NCBI RefSeq assembly: GCF_003112535.1 | Contig: NZ_BEWA01000005.1 | Location: 168,024 to 232,023 of the forward strand | Length of the DNA: 64,000 bases | Direction: 5' to 3' | DNA from: Streptomyces rishiriensis | Lineage (GTDB): Bacteria; Actinomycetota; Actinomycetes; Streptomycetales; Streptomycetaceae | Part shown: in pieces, positions 51,663 to 60,483 of the stretch | Layout of the letters: the number at the start of each line of letters is the position of its first letter | Position numbering within the stretch: the stretch's first letter is position 1 | Notes under the pieces: model-generated | What the model saw: the letters and a program-made list of their open reading frames with translations, nothing else | What the model was told of the DNA's origin: nothing | Database searches by the model: none | Made by a program: the position numbers and the translations under genes

Positions 51663-51738
51663 GCACCGTTGTTCCGAGCCACTGTGGTCGCGCCGCCTCC
51701 GCTGGGGAGCGCTGTGGGGCACTGTGAGTCGCTGTGGG

Positions 51739-52632
51739 TCACGCGCCGCGACGGCGCAGCCGGTTCAGCAGCCCTCGCGCGGGTCGGTCAGGGTCGGGCT
51801 CCCCGGGCGCGCTCCGCCGCTCCGGTGGTCGTGGCGGGGCCTGTTTCGGGGCGGGGCGTGGTGCGGGCTGGTCGGCGCGCGCCTCGTCCAAGGTGCGTCG
51901 CAGGTCCGACCGCAGCCAGTCGATCTCGTCGGGATCCGCCGCGGTCGTGATCTTCTCTACGAGGTGTGCGGCAGGTGTGCCTGGCGCACAGTGGGCCGGC
52001 GGCGCGGGCCGGAAACGGTTCAGGTGGGAACGCTCGTACGGGTCCTTGACGATCTCCGCGACCTGGAGGGGGTCGAGGAACCCGGCCAGGGCTCCGGCGT
52101 GCTGCCAGGGGTCCTCCGCCTGACGGAGCAGGAAGCCGAGATGGCGTCCGCGCCAGTTCCGGGGGCGCAGGTCGACACCGGCGGCCAGTTGGCTCCGCAA
52201 CACCTCGGGTGTGCGGCCGGTGAGCAGGAAGGCGTTGGTCCGGTCCGCGGCGAACTGGCGCAGCTCTTCGGCGAGATACAGCCAGACGACGACCCTGTAG
52301 CGGTTGAGGTAGAACCTCACGGGCACCACGAGTCCCAGGCGAGCGAGACGGGTGAAGCGAGCCGGCGGCACGTCGACGAGGGCGGCGCCCTCGGCGGTCC
52401 CGACGGCCCGCACGCTCTCGCGCAGCGAGTCGGGGAAGCCGGGCTGCGCGCGCAGCCGGTCGATCTCGGCGCGGGGCACCCTGCGGGCTCCGGCTGCTAC
52501 GTCGGGCACGGTCCTGATGCGCCCGAGGTGTACAGCGAGATCGAATTCGGCGCGCTTCACATCCAGTTCGCGTGCGGCGCGGCTCGGTGTGCAGGAAACG
52601 GCGTCGGGTGGGGCGATTGCGGTGCGGGACAT
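51739..52632 (-). CDS. DUF6397-like protein with a DNA-binding-like N-terminus
   Basis: 297 residues from the ATG at 52632, which has GGGGAG 7 bases upstream. The N-terminal half reads like a small excisionase-type helix-turn-helix (SRAARELDVKRAEFDLAVHLGRI, then RVPRAEIDRLR). A conserved central block follows (RLGLVVPVRFYLNRYRVVVWLYLAEELRQFA). The final 60 residues are a Pro/Arg-rich tail. It matches what I recall of the Streptomyces DUF6397 family, of unknown function. The upstream gap is large and bordered by an IS110 remnant. Confidence 0.72.
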   Translation of the reverse strand: MSRTAIAPPDAVSCTPSRAARELDVKRAEFDLAVHLGRIRTVPDVAAGARRVPRAEIDRLRAQPGFPDSLRESVRAVGTAEGAALVDVPPARFTRLARLGLVVPVRFYLNRYRVVVWLYLAEELRQFAADRTNAFLLTGRTPEVLRSQLAAGVDLRPRNWRGRHLGFLLRQAEDPWQHAGALAGFLDPLQVAEIVKDPYERSHLNRFRPAPPAHCAPGTPAAHLVEKITTAADPDEIDWLRSDLRRTLDEARADQPAPRPAPKQAPPRPPERRSAPGEPDPDRPARGLLNRLRRRGA

Positions 52633-53072
52633 GGTCGTCTCCCCCGTGGAGTGAAGTGGTCCGGAGCGAGGCCCGCGTCGTCGGCGGTGGCCTCGGAAAA
52701 AACCGTAGCCGGAATCGCGGACAGCGTGGCGAGCCTGTGGATAACTTCGAGAGAGGGAGAGAAAGTGCAGTTCAGCGACCCAGTGCACCTTCGGTGCGCG
52801 CCGGGGGCGTGGTAAATGCCGTGGCGTGCGCCGAGGTGCTTCCTGTCTGCCCTGACGGGGGCTGATGTCGGTACGGGACGCTGATGAGGTTCGTTCCGGC
52901 CGAATCCGACAGCTCTGTGATGCCGGTGAGCTCGCAGGTCAGCGTGGTGCCGAGGGCCGTCCACGGAAACCGTGGAGTGTTGCTGTGAGCACGTGTGTCA
53001 GAATTCCTGATCCACCCTGGTCCTCCCGGAACGGCGTACTACTCGGCCGCCTTGCGAGGGAGGGATCGAGAC
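52633..53072. other. 440-bp gap between the DUF6397-like gene and the IS110 remnant
   Basis: No gene is recognised. It holds a run of six A (near 52697), a TGTGGATAA sequence (52736-52744) matching a DnaA box, and GAGAGAGGGAGAG. The right part (52860-53060) probably includes the left end of the IS110 element, whose boundaries are not defined by inverted repeats. Confidence 0.5.
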
Positions 53073-54060
53073 GTGGACGTGCCGCACGAACGCTGCGCCG
53101 GTGTGGACATCGGCAAGAAGGACGCCAAGGCGTGTGTCCGCACCCCAAGCGCCAGGCGGCGGGGGTCTTTCACCACCGTGACCACCACCCGGGGGATCGA
53201 CGACGAACGCGGTGCTCGCCCTGCGCGATCACCTGCTCGCCGCCCAGGTCACCCTGGTCGTGATCGAGGCGACCTCGGACTACTGGAAACCCTTCTACTA
53301 CCTGCTGGCCGACGAGTTGAACGTGATCCTGGTCAACGCCCGGCAGGTCAAGAACCTGCCCGGCCGCAAGACCGATGTCCCGGCTGCGGCCTGGCCGGCT
53401 CAGCTCGGCGCGCACGGCCTGGTCCGCCCCTCGTTCGTGCCGCCGCAGCCCGTGCGCGAGCTGCGGGACCTGACCCGTGCCCGCACCCAGATGACCCGCG
53501 AGCGCGGCCAGATCGTCCAGCGGCTGGAGAAGCTGCTGGAAGACACCGGCATCAAACTCGCCGCGGTCGCCTCCGACATCATGGGCGTCTCCGGCCGGGC
53601 CATGCTGGAGGCCCTCGTCAACGGCGAACGCGACCCGCAGACGCTCGCGGAGATGGCCAAGCGCAAACTCCGCAACAAGATCCCCGAACTCACCGACGCC
53701 CTGACCGGACGCTTCCGCGCCCACCACGCCTTCCTCACCCGACTGCACCTGGACCACTACGACCAGCTCACCGACGCCGTCGGACAGCTCGACCAGCGGA
53801 TCGAAGAGGCGATGGCCCCCTTTCGTGGCGCCCTCGACCTGCTCGACACCATCCCCGGGATCAACCAGGCGACCGCCGAAGTGATCATCGCGGAGACCGG
53901 CGGCGACATGACCCGGTTCACCACAGCCAGGCACCTCGCGTCCTGGGCCGGAGTCTGCCCCGGCCACCACGAGTCCGCCGGCCGCACCAAGAACACCAAG
54001 GTCCGCCCCGGCAACCCCTATCTCAACCCGATCGAGGACGCAGCCTGACACCTGCACCTC
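53040..54060 (+). mobile_element. Decayed IS110-family insertion sequence
   Basis: The span is set by the transposase remnant plus short flanks; IS110 elements often lack clear terminal repeats and none were found. The only mobile element seen in the window. Confidence 0.65.
53073..54048 (+). pseudogene. IS110-family transposase, frameshifted, truncated and missing a catalytic residue
   Basis: From the GTG at 53073 (GAGGGAGGG upstream) the frame reads CAGVDIGKKDAKACV, holding the first catalytic Asp, then drifts off. Homology resumes in the next frame as STTNAVLALRDHL. The switch falls at a run of five G (53191-53195), fitting a one-base insertion. The second frame carries VVIEATSDYWKPFYY (catalytic Glu) and GRKTDVPAAAWPAQL, where active relatives have a second Asp (KTDxxDA), here Ala. 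The C-terminal Tnp20 domain (LDTIPGINQATAEVIIAETG) stops at NPYLNPIEDAA, about 100 residues early. It is inactive. Confidence 0.85.
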
Positions 54061-54136
54061 GGACACCCGGCGACCGCCATGGCCACCGGGCACCCAGACC
54101 TGCCCAACGCCACCCTGACCTGCACCTATTTACGCG

Positions 54137-54550
54137 TCAGAGGTCTGTCAGTGGCGCGCGCTCCGGCTGCCGGGCGTCGACGCTGAGGTGCTCGCCGACC
54201 CGGTCGACGAGCAGGGTCATCTCGTAGGCGATCCGGCCCATGTCGGCGTCCGCTCCGCTGAGCACGCACAGACAGCTGCCGGTGCCCGCAGCGGTGACGA
54301 ACAGCACGGCGTCGTCGAACTCGATCATGGTCTGACGCACTCGACCGGCGCCGAAATGGCGTCCCGAGCCCTTGGCGAGACTGTGCAGCCCGGACGAGAC
54401 GGCGGCGAGGTGCTCCGCGTCCTCCCGGCGCAGCCCCGAACTCACGCCCGCCACCAGCCCGTCGTTGGACAGGACGAGCGCATGGCGCACCGGGCCCACC
54501 CGCTCGGTCAGATCGTCCAACAGCCGGTCCAGGCCCTGGTTCTGCGCCAT
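54137..54550 (-). CDS. Roadblock/LC7-domain protein, solitary CvnB paralogue
   Basis: 137 residues from the ATG at 54550 (GGAGTGGG 4 bases upstream). It shares almost every block with CvnB at 56389: LDRLLDDLTERVGPVRHALVLSNDGLVAG, REDAEHLAAVSSGLHSLAKGSGRHFGAG, VRQTMIEFDDAVLFVTAAG. Roadblock proteins partner small Ras-like GTPases such as CvnD. It is detached from the conservon by the divergent PPOX gene and lies about 90 bp from the IS110 remnant, so it may be a duplicate separated from its former neighbours. Confidence 0.9.
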   Translation of the reverse strand: MAQNQGLDRLLDDLTERVGPVRHALVLSNDGLVAGVSSGLRREDAEHLAAVSSGLHSLAKGSGRHFGAGRVRQTMIEFDDAVLFVTAAGTGSCLCVLSGADADMGRIAYEMTLLVDRVGEHLSVDARQPERAPLTDL

Positions 54551-54654
54551 GTCCCACTCCCCGTGTGACGTCCCCGTGTGATCCTCCGCCTCGCCGGAGC
54601 ATCTGTTCGCCAGCCTTGCGCAGGACCGGTCGCCGGAGCAAGGAGGATGGCGGC

Positions 54655-55083
54655 ATGGCACAGAAGATGACCGATGAGGAATGGCGGGCGTTCGTCACGC
54701 ACGGAACCCGCACCGGAAAACTGTCCACCGTGCGGGCCGACGGAAGCCCGCACGTGGCGCCGATCTGGTTCGTGCTCGACGGCGACGACGTGGTGTTCAA
54801 CACCGGCAAGAACACGGTGAAGGGCCGCAACCTGGCCCGGGACGGCCGGGTCGCCCTGTGCGTGGACGACGACCGGCCGCCGTTCGACTACGTGGTGCTG
54901 CAGGGGCGGGCACGGATCTCGGAGGATCTCGACGAGGTCGGGCACTGGGCGGCCCGGATCGGGGCCCGGTACATGGGCGAGGAGCGCGCCGCGGAGTTCG
55001 GCGCCCGTAACGGCGTACCGGGCGAGCTCCTCGTCCGCGTCGCGATCACCAAGGTCCTGGCGGAGAAGGGCATCGCTGGCTGA
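54655..55083 (+). CDS. PPOX-class (F420/FMN) pyridoxamine 5'-phosphate oxidase-like protein
   Basis: 142 residues from the ATG at 54655, with AGGAGG 8 bases upstream. The split beta-barrel reads WRAFVTHGTRTGKLSTVRADGSPHVAPIWFVLDGDDVVFNTG, then KGRNLARDGRVALCVDDDRPPFDYVVLQGRARI. The pattern is that of the actinobacterial PPOX-class F420-dependent oxidoreductases, which reduce small substrates with F420H2 or bind F420/FMN. The substrate is unknown. It is wedged between the solitary roadblock gene and cvnD and transcribed opposite to both. Confidence 0.9.
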   Translation: MAQKMTDEEWRAFVTHGTRTGKLSTVRADGSPHVAPIWFVLDGDDVVFNTGKNTVKGRNLARDGRVALCVDDDRPPFDYVVLQGRARISEDLDEVGHWAARIGARYMGEERAAEFGARNGVPGELLVRVAITKVLAEKGIAG

Positions 55084-55104
55084 CGCAGGCCGTCGTAGGC
55101 GACG

Positions 55105-55707
55105 TCAGCCCACGGAGTCGAGCAGCCGGGCGGTGTGCACCCGCCCGGCGTACTCGACCAGTCTGATCAGGACTTCCTTGCCCGAGTCGCGGTCACGGGC
55201 GTCGCACAGGACGACGGGTGTGCCGTCGTCGAGGTCGAGCGCGCGCGAGACGTCCCGGGCGCCGTAGTTCCGCGAGCCGGTGAAGCAGTTGACCGCCACC
55301 ACGAACGGGATGTGCCGGTGCTCGAAGTAATCGACCGCGGGAAAGCAGTCCTCCAGACGCCTGGTGTCGGCGAGGACCACCGCGCCCAGGGCCCCTTGGG
55401 ACAGTTCGTCCCACAGGAACCAGAAGCGGTCCTGGCCCGGGGTCCCGAACAGGTAGAGGGAGAGACCGGAGCGGATGGTGATGCGGCCGAAGTCCATCGC
55501 GACGGTGGTCGTGACCTTGTGGTCCACGCCCTCGGTGTCGTCCACCGACTGGCCCGCTTCGCTGAGCAGTTCCTCGGTGCGCAGCGGCTTGATCTCGCTG
55601 ACCGCGCCCACCATCGTGGTCTTGCCCACGCCGAACCCGCCGGCGACCAGTATCTTCAACGCCAGGGGAGCCGTCTCACCGGTGGCGTCGGAGTGCTCGG
55701 AGACCAT
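55105..55707 (-). CDS. cvnD: Conservon Ras-like GTPase CvnD
   Basis: 200 residues. The P-loop GGFGVGKTT (23-31) is followed by the switch FGTPGQDRFWFLWDEL with the G3-type residues; the usual NKxD position reads AVNCFTGS, as in conservon GTPases. It matches CvnD, the ATP/GTP-binding subunit of the four-protein conservon complex. CvnA-D assemble at the membrane and have been likened to a eukaryotic G-protein pathway. Some conservons affect aerial growth and antibiotic production. Here cvnD is separated from cvnC by 248 bp, whereas in the conservons I know they overlap. A tiny ORF ends 12 bases before its start. Confidence 0.92.
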   Translation of the reverse strand: MVSEHSDATGETAPLALKILVAGGFGVGKTTMVGAVSEIKPLRTEELLSEAGQSVDDTEGVDHKVTTTVAMDFGRITIRSGLSLYLFGTPGQDRFWFLWDELSQGALGAVVLADTRRLEDCFPAVDYFEHRHIPFVVAVNCFTGSRNYGARDVSRALDLDDGTPVVLCDARDRDSGKEVLIRLVEYAGRVHTARLLDSVG

Positions 55708-55719
55708 GGATCACTTCTC

Positions 55720-55818
55720 TCAGGAGTGCCGGCAACGGTCTGCGTCGGTACGGGTACGCCGGGCCTCGGCGCAGCGGTCGCACGGGGCGTCGGCGTGGAA
55801 ACGCCAAGGCAGCATCAT
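55720..55818 (-). CDS. Possible tiny protein between cvnC and cvnD
   Basis: 32 residues, MMLPWRFHADAP then CDRCAEARRTRTDADRCRHS, starting at either of two ATG codons (55818, 55815), with AAGGGG about 10 bases upstream. Its stop lies 12 bases before the cvnD start, so it would be coupled to cvnD. The CxxC plus later Cys and His could bind zinc. I do not recognise it. Support is only position and ribosome-binding site. Confidence 0.35.
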   Translation of the reverse strand: MMLPWRFHADAPCDRCAEARRTRTDADRCRHS

Positions 55819-55955
55819 GACAATCGGGCCCCTTCTTCGAGCGGTTCGACCGGGGTCTGACCCATCTGACCGACTCTTGCGCGTCGATGTCCGAAGAAGT
55901 GCGCGGCTCGGCACCGCCCGGGTCCGTACGCGTCCGGGTCGGTCCGGACGTTCGT

Positions 55956-56366
55956 CTAGAGCGCCCGCAGTCCCTCGATCACCTCGCGCAGGATCCGTTC
56001 GTCGGGCAACTGCGCGGGCGGCACCGGTCGTCTGACCGTGAGGCAGCCCAGCTCCAGCAGGTCTCCGAGGAGCACTCTGACCACGCCCACGGGGAGGTCC
56101 GCGCCCGCGGCGAGTTCGGCGACGGACTGGGTCTCCGTGCGGCACAGGCCGACGAGGGTGCGGTGTTCCGGCCCGAGCGCTGTGCCGTCCGCGCCGGGGC
56201 CGCCCGGATCCAGGGCGACCAGGGCGATCAGGTCGAAGCGCGTCCCCGTGGGGCCCGGCTGCGTGCGCCCGCCCGTCACGGCGTACGGGCGGACGAGCGG
56301 GCCGGCCTCGTGGTCGTACCACTGGCTGCCCGACGCGTGTGGGGCGGCGGTCCTGTCCTCGGTCAT
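55956..56366 (-). CDS. cvnC: Conservon DUF742 protein CvnC
   Basis: 136 residues. The DUF742 pattern is SQWYDHEAGPLVRPYAVTGGRT at the start, LDLIALV-type strand FDLIALVALD, then LCRTETQSVAELAAGADLPVGVVRVLLGDLLELGCLTVRRP, ending in ILREVIEGLRAL. The middle part is a predicted winged helix-turn-helix. CvnC links the roadblock and GTPase subunits in conservon complexes. It starts 22 bases after the cvnB stop. Confidence 0.9.
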   Translation of the reverse strand: MTEDRTAAPHASGSQWYDHEAGPLVRPYAVTGGRTQPGPTGTRFDLIALVALDPGGPGADGTALGPEHRTLVGLCRTETQSVAELAAGADLPVGVVRVLLGDLLELGCLTVRRPVPPAQLPDERILREVIEGLRAL

Positions 56367-56388
56367 CTGCGCGGGTCGCTCTCCGGCC

Positions 56389-56823
56389 TCATCCGACGGG
56401 CGGTCGCGCGCCGAGGCGCGGTGGCGTGTAGAGGTGTTCTCCGACCCGCTTGACCAGGCGCGCCATCTCGTACGCGACCAGGCCGATGTCGGCGGTCACG
56501 GCGGTGAGGACGGCGAGGCAGGAGCCGTCGCCGGCGGCGGCCACGAACAGGAAGCCGTCGTCCATCTCCACCATGGTCTGGCGCACTCCGCCGGCTCCGA
56601 AGTGCCGGCCCGCCCCCTTGGCCAGGCTGTGGAAGCCGGAGGCGACGGCGGCGAGGTGTTCGGCGTCCTCCCGCCTGAGGCCGGTCGAGGCGCCGACCGC
56701 GAGGCCGTCGTTGGACAGCACCACCGCGTGCCGCACCTCGCTCACGCGCATCACCAAGTCGTCCAGCAGCCAGTCGAGTTCACCGGACCGCTGGGCCGAC
56801 CGCGTACTCGGATCCTGGATCAT
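56389..56823 (-). CDS. cvnB: Conservon roadblock/LC7 protein CvnB
   Basis: 144 residues. The start codon overlaps the cvnA stop, and AAGGAG inside cvnA is its ribosome-binding site. Roadblock signature: LDWLLDDLVMRVSEVRHAVVLSNDGLAVG, REDAEHLAAVASGFHSLAKGAGRHFG, VRQTMVEMDDGFLFVAAAGDGSCLAVL. It is the regulatory partner of the CvnD GTPase. It is closely similar to the solitary paralogue at 54137. Confidence 0.93.
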   Translation of the reverse strand: MIQDPSTRSAQRSGELDWLLDDLVMRVSEVRHAVVLSNDGLAVGASTGLRREDAEHLAAVASGFHSLAKGAGRHFGAGGVRQTMVEMDDGFLFVAAAGDGSCLAVLTAVTADIGLVAYEMARLVKRVGEHLYTPPRLGARPPVG

Positions 56824-59504
56824 GCGGGGTCTCCTTCACTGCTGTCGCTGCCCGGTGCGGGTTCCGGTCCGGCTCCGCGGCCGGGTTGTCTTCCGCCGCC
56901 CCGGGCCCAGCCGTCCCGGTAGGCGGCCATCCGGTCCCGTACGAGCTCGGGGGTGCGCCGCTCGTCGCCGCGCGAGGCCGGCGGCCGGGCCGGTTCCTCC
57001 TTGTGCGGGCGGCGCAGCTGGGGGGCCAGACTGGCCTGCCGCACCCGGCGCGGGAGGTCGTCCGATCCTTCGATGTCGTCCGGGGGGCGGTGCAGGCGCA
57101 AGGCGGTCACTCCGGGAGGCGGTGGGTCGCCGGCCGTCGCATCGGCGTCGGGCCGCAGGGGGGCCGCCGGCGCGGGGCGGTCGGCGGAGGGGGCGAAGGC
57201 GGCCTGGCGCCGCTCGGGGGCCTGCCGGTCGACAACCCCATGGTCGGCGGCCCGGTGGTCGCCGACCTGCCCGACGACGGCCTGTCCGTCGTCGGACGGC
57301 CGGTCGACGGACGGCCGGTCGACGGACGGCCGGTCGACGGACGGCCGGTCGACGGCCCGAGGGGCAGTTGTCTGACGGCCCAGCGCGGGCACACGCGCGT
57401 ACTCGCGTACCGCGGACTGGCGCAGCTCCGCCGTCTCGACGGCGGAACGTTCCGGCTTTCCGCTGTGCAGCAGCGGCGTGGGCAGCAGGACGACCGCGGT
57501 GGTGCCGCCGTAGGGCGACGTCCGCAGATGCACCTTGATGCCGTGCCGGGCGGCGAGCCTGCTGACCACGAACAGGCCGAGCCGGTCGCTGTCGAACAGG
57601 TCGAGCGCCTCCGACTGCGCGATACGCCGGTTCGCCTCGGTGAGGGCCTCCTGGCCCATGCCGAGACCCCGGTCCTCGACCTCGACGGCGTATCCGTTGC
57701 CGACGGGTTCGCCGGTGACGCGCACACGCGTGTGCGGCGGCGAGAACTGGGCCGCGTTCTCGACGAGTTCGGCGAGCAGGTGCGTCAGGTCGGCTACCGC
57801 GGTGCCGACGACGGCCGCCTCCGCGAGCTGCCGTACCTCCACGCGCGCGTAGTCCTCGACCTCGGAGACGGCGGCGCGGACCACGTTGGTGAGAGAGACC
57901 GGCATGCGCCAGGCCCGGCCGGGCGCGGCGCCGGAGAGGATGATCAGGCTCTCCGCATGGCGTCGCATGCGCGTGGTGAGGTGGTCGAGCCGGAACAGGT
58001 CGCTGAGTTCGTTCGGGTCGTCGGAGCGGCGCTCCATGCTGTCCAGGAGGGTCAACTGGCGGTGCACGAGGATCTGACTGCGGCGGGCGAGGTTGACGAA
58101 CACCCCGGAGATCCCGCCGGCGAGTTCGGCGCGTTCCGCGGCGGCGCGCAGGGCGGCACGATGCACGGTGCTCAGCGCTTCGGCGACCTGGCCGGTCTCG
58201 TCCTCGGCGGGCGGCCCCGGCGGGGCTTCGGCGTTCACGTCGATCTCCTCCCCCGCGCGCAGTTTCTCCATGGCCTCCGGGAGTTTGCGCCGGGCGATCT
58301 CCAGGGCTCCGTTGCGCAGGCTGACGAGTTCGACGACGAGTCCGCGGCCGATGCGCACCGAGATGACGAGCGAGGCGACGACTGCGGCGAGGCCCAGCAG
58401 AACCGCGGCGCCGGGTGCGGTGAGCAGACCGCGGGTGAACGGGTCGGCGCGCTCGGCCGCCTCGCGTCCGGCGTCCCTCTCGATGGCCCGCATCCCGTTC
58501 TGCACGTGCGCGTGTGCCGGGTCCCAGGCTCCGACCGGCGCAGCCGCGATCGCCTTGGCTCCGGGTCCGTCCGCCAGCACCTTGTCCTCGGCGGCGTACA
58601 GGACCGCGTAGTCACTGCCGGCCGCGAGACGCTGCCAGGCGGTGCGTTCGGGGCCGCGCAGATCGGCGACGGCCGATTCCGTCAGGATGCGACGCGTGTC
58701 GACGGCCCCGGTGAACAGGCGCAGGCGCTCTCCGTCGAGGCGTCCGGCCAGGCGTGCGCCGGAGAGCACGACGTCCTCCCGCGCCAGCGCCTCGCCCGCG
58801 CGGGAGAACTCCAGCAGTACGCGCGCGTCCGAACCGAGTTCGACGTCCCGGACCTCGGACAGGGCGCCGCCCACCGAGAAGGCCGCGGAGATCGCGCTCG
58901 TGTAGCGCCCGTAGGTCTCCTCCCAGTCGGCGCCGCCGTCGAGCACCGAGGCTCGCAGCGAGGCGAGCCCTTCGGCCCCGGAGACGAACCGCTGGAGCCG
59001 CTGGGCCACCCCCGCGGGCAGTTCCCGGCCGTCGGCGACCGTGCTGTGGTCGCCGACCCTGAGTTCGGCGACCGCGCGGTCCGTGCGTGCGGCGAGGGTC
59101 CTGAGGCTGCCGTCCTGCCTGGGATCGGGGTCGGTCGCGTACCGCACGGCGGCCGCGCGCTCGGTCTGCAGGGCGGCCACCGCGTCCGCGAGCGGAGCAC
59201 GGACCTCGGAGTCGACGCGCTGCAGCCGACGCAGTGCGGAGACGTCCTGTGCGGTGCTGACGGTGGCGTACCCCCACAGGGCCAGCAAGGAGACGACCGG
59301 CACCATCAGCAGGCAGACGATCTTGGCGCGCACCGTGCGCGGCCGCAGCCGCCATCGTTCCGCGCGCGGGGGCGCCGTGTCCGCCGACAGGTCCGTCGGC
59401 TCGTAGGCCGCTTCGTCGGCAGGGGGGCCGGCGTGGGCGCGGCGCCCGCGTGTGGTGGGCGGCGCGTCGGCGCCTGCCGTGGGGGTCCTACGGGGTGTAC
59501 GCAT
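56820..59504 (-). CDS. cvnA: Conservon sensor kinase-like protein CvnA
   Basis: 894 residues from the ATG at 59504, with GAGGAGG directly upstream. Order of parts: a Pro/Arg-rich cytoplasmic tail; membrane helix 1 (about 62-82); an extracytoplasmic nitrate/NIT-type sensing region to about 360; membrane helix 2 (about 361-385); a HAMP-like linker; an H-box-like stretch FRLDHLTTRMRR near 496; and a histidine-kinase ATPase domain with ELVENAAQFSPP near 580 and EDRGLGMG near 611. The last 200 residues are disordered, with four DRPSV repeats. It is the membrane sensor of the conservon. Kinase activity of CvnA proteins is not assured. Confidence 0.92.
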   Translation of the reverse strand: MRTPRRTPTAGADAPPTTRGRRAHAGPPADEAAYEPTDLSADTAPPRAERWRLRPRTVRAKIVCLLMVPVVSLLALWGYATVSTAQDVSALRRLQRVDSEVRAPLADAVAALQTERAAAVRYATDPDPRQDGSLRTLAARTDRAVAELRVGDHSTVADGRELPAGVAQRLQRFVSGAEGLASLRASVLDGGADWEETYGRYTSAISAAFSVGGALSEVRDVELGSDARVLLEFSRAGEALAREDVVLSGARLAGRLDGERLRLFTGAVDTRRILTESAVADLRGPERTAWQRLAAGSDYAVLYAAEDKVLADGPGAKAIAAAPVGAWDPAHAHVQNGMRAIERDAGREAAERADPFTRGLLTAPGAAVLLGLAAVVASLVISVRIGRGLVVELVSLRNGALEIARRKLPEAMEKLRAGEEIDVNAEAPPGPPAEDETGQVAEALSTVHRAALRAAAERAELAGGISGVFVNLARRSQILVHRQLTLLDSMERRSDDPNELSDLFRLDHLTTRMRRHAESLIILSGAAPGRAWRMPVSLTNVVRAAVSEVEDYARVEVRQLAEAAVVGTAVADLTHLLAELVENAAQFSPPHTRVRVTGEPVGNGYAVEVEDRGLGMGQEALTEANRRIAQSEALDLFDSDRLGLFVVSRLAARHGIKVHLRTSPYGGTTAVVLLPTPLLHSGKPERSAVETAELRQSAVREYARVPALGRQTTAPRAVDRPSVDRPSVDRPSVDRPSDDGQAVVGQVGDHRAADHGVVDRQAPERRQAAFAPSADRPAPAAPLRPDADATAGDPPPPGVTALRLHRPPDDIEGSDDLPRRVRQASLAPQLRRPHKEEPARPPASRGDERRTPELVRDRMAAYRDGWARGGGRQPGRGAGPEPAPGSDSSEGDPA
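57301..57357 (-). repeat. 15-bp tandem repeats in the cvnA tail
   Basis: Unit CGGTCGACGGACGGC, three exact copies (57301-57345) and a partial fourth; on the coding strand each gives Val-Asp-Arg-Pro-Ser. In frame and probably variable in number. Confidence 0.9.
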
Positions 59505-59545
59505 GGCCTCCTCGCTCGGAAGTGGGACGGGGCTCGCCGGCCGGA

Positions 59546-60346
59546 TCAGACAGTTCCGGTCTGCTGCGGGTCGGCGGGTTTCCGCCCCGGTCGCTGTGCG
59601 GACGCGGAGGCCTCACGCTCCCCCGTGGTGGGTGACAGCGCGACGAACGCCGAGGTCAGGAAGAGGTAGGACCCGAGGCCGACGGCGAGGGGGAAGATGA
59701 ACTGCATCGCCGTGGCCCCGGGCAGCACCTCGCCGGAAGGCGTGACATGGACGCTCACCGCGAACATCGCCGTGTAGTGCATGCTGCTGACCGCGGCCCC
59801 CATGACGAGGGAGGCGACACCGACCGCGATCGGCGAGCTGATGTTGAGCGCGGCCCAGAGCGCCGCCGTGGCGGCGACTACCGCGATCAGGACGGAGAGC
59901 CCGACCCGCACCGGGTCGTAGGTCACGTCGCCGTGCAGCCGGACCGCGGCCATGCCCAGGTAGTGCATGCTCGCCACGCCCAGGCCGGTGGTGAGCCCGC
60001 CGGCCAACAACGCGCGCGTGCGGTCACGGCTGTAGCCGACGGCGAAGACACCGGCGCAGACGACGACCATGGCCACGAGAAGGCTGAGCACGGTCAGCGG
60101 AACGTCGTAACGGATGTCGGTGCCGCTGACCGCGAAGCCGAGCATGGCCACGAAGTGCATGGTCCAGATGCCGGTGCCGATCGCCGAGGCCGCGGTGATC
60201 AGCCAGTTGCGGCGCGAGCGCCCGGTGGCGCCGAGGGCGCGCACGGTGCAGCGCAGGCCGAGGGCGGCGCCGATGCAGGCCATCACGTACGACAGCACCG
60301 GGGTCAGCCAGCCGAAGGCGGCGTGGTCCAGATGTCCCATGACCAC
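59546..60346 (-). CDS. MHYT-domain integral membrane sensor
   Basis: 266 residues from the GTG at 60346; an ATG at 60340 is an alternative. Seven hydrophobic helices carry three MHYT motifs: TMHFVAMLG (Met63-His64), SMHYLGMAA (Met127-His128) and SMHYTAMFA (Met189-His190). The domain was proposed to bind copper and sense oxygen, CO or NO. Unlike most known MHYT proteins it has no GGDEF, EAL or HTH output domain, only a 30-residue polar tail. It is on the same strand as cvnA with 41 bp between them, so it may feed into the conservon. Confidence 0.92.
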   Translation of the reverse strand: MVMGHLDHAAFGWLTPVLSYVMACIGAALGLRCTVRALGATGRSRRNWLITAASAIGTGIWTMHFVAMLGFAVSGTDIRYDVPLTVLSLLVAMVVVCAGVFAVGYSRDRTRALLAGGLTTGLGVASMHYLGMAAVRLHGDVTYDPVRVGLSVLIAVVAATAALWAALNISSPIAVGVASLVMGAAVSSMHYTAMFAVSVHVTPSGEVLPGATAMQFIFPLAVGLGSYLFLTSAFVALSPTTGEREASASAQRPGRKPADPQQTGTV

Positions 60347-60483
60347 GGGACGCTAGCCGGAGCACGGAAGCACAAGGGGGGCGCATTTCGAAAGCTGCTG
60401 GAATATGAAGGGGAAGTGCGACAGAACGACCGGGTCTCGCTCGAACATGTGCGCCGACGCATCACCCGTGCCGGTGAGGGATC

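Noticed and set aside
52736..52744. TGTGGATAA, an exact DnaA-box match, as a replication origin
   Set aside because: A single box without a cluster, dnaA or dnaN gene, or AT-rich unwinding element; expected by chance in a window of this size.
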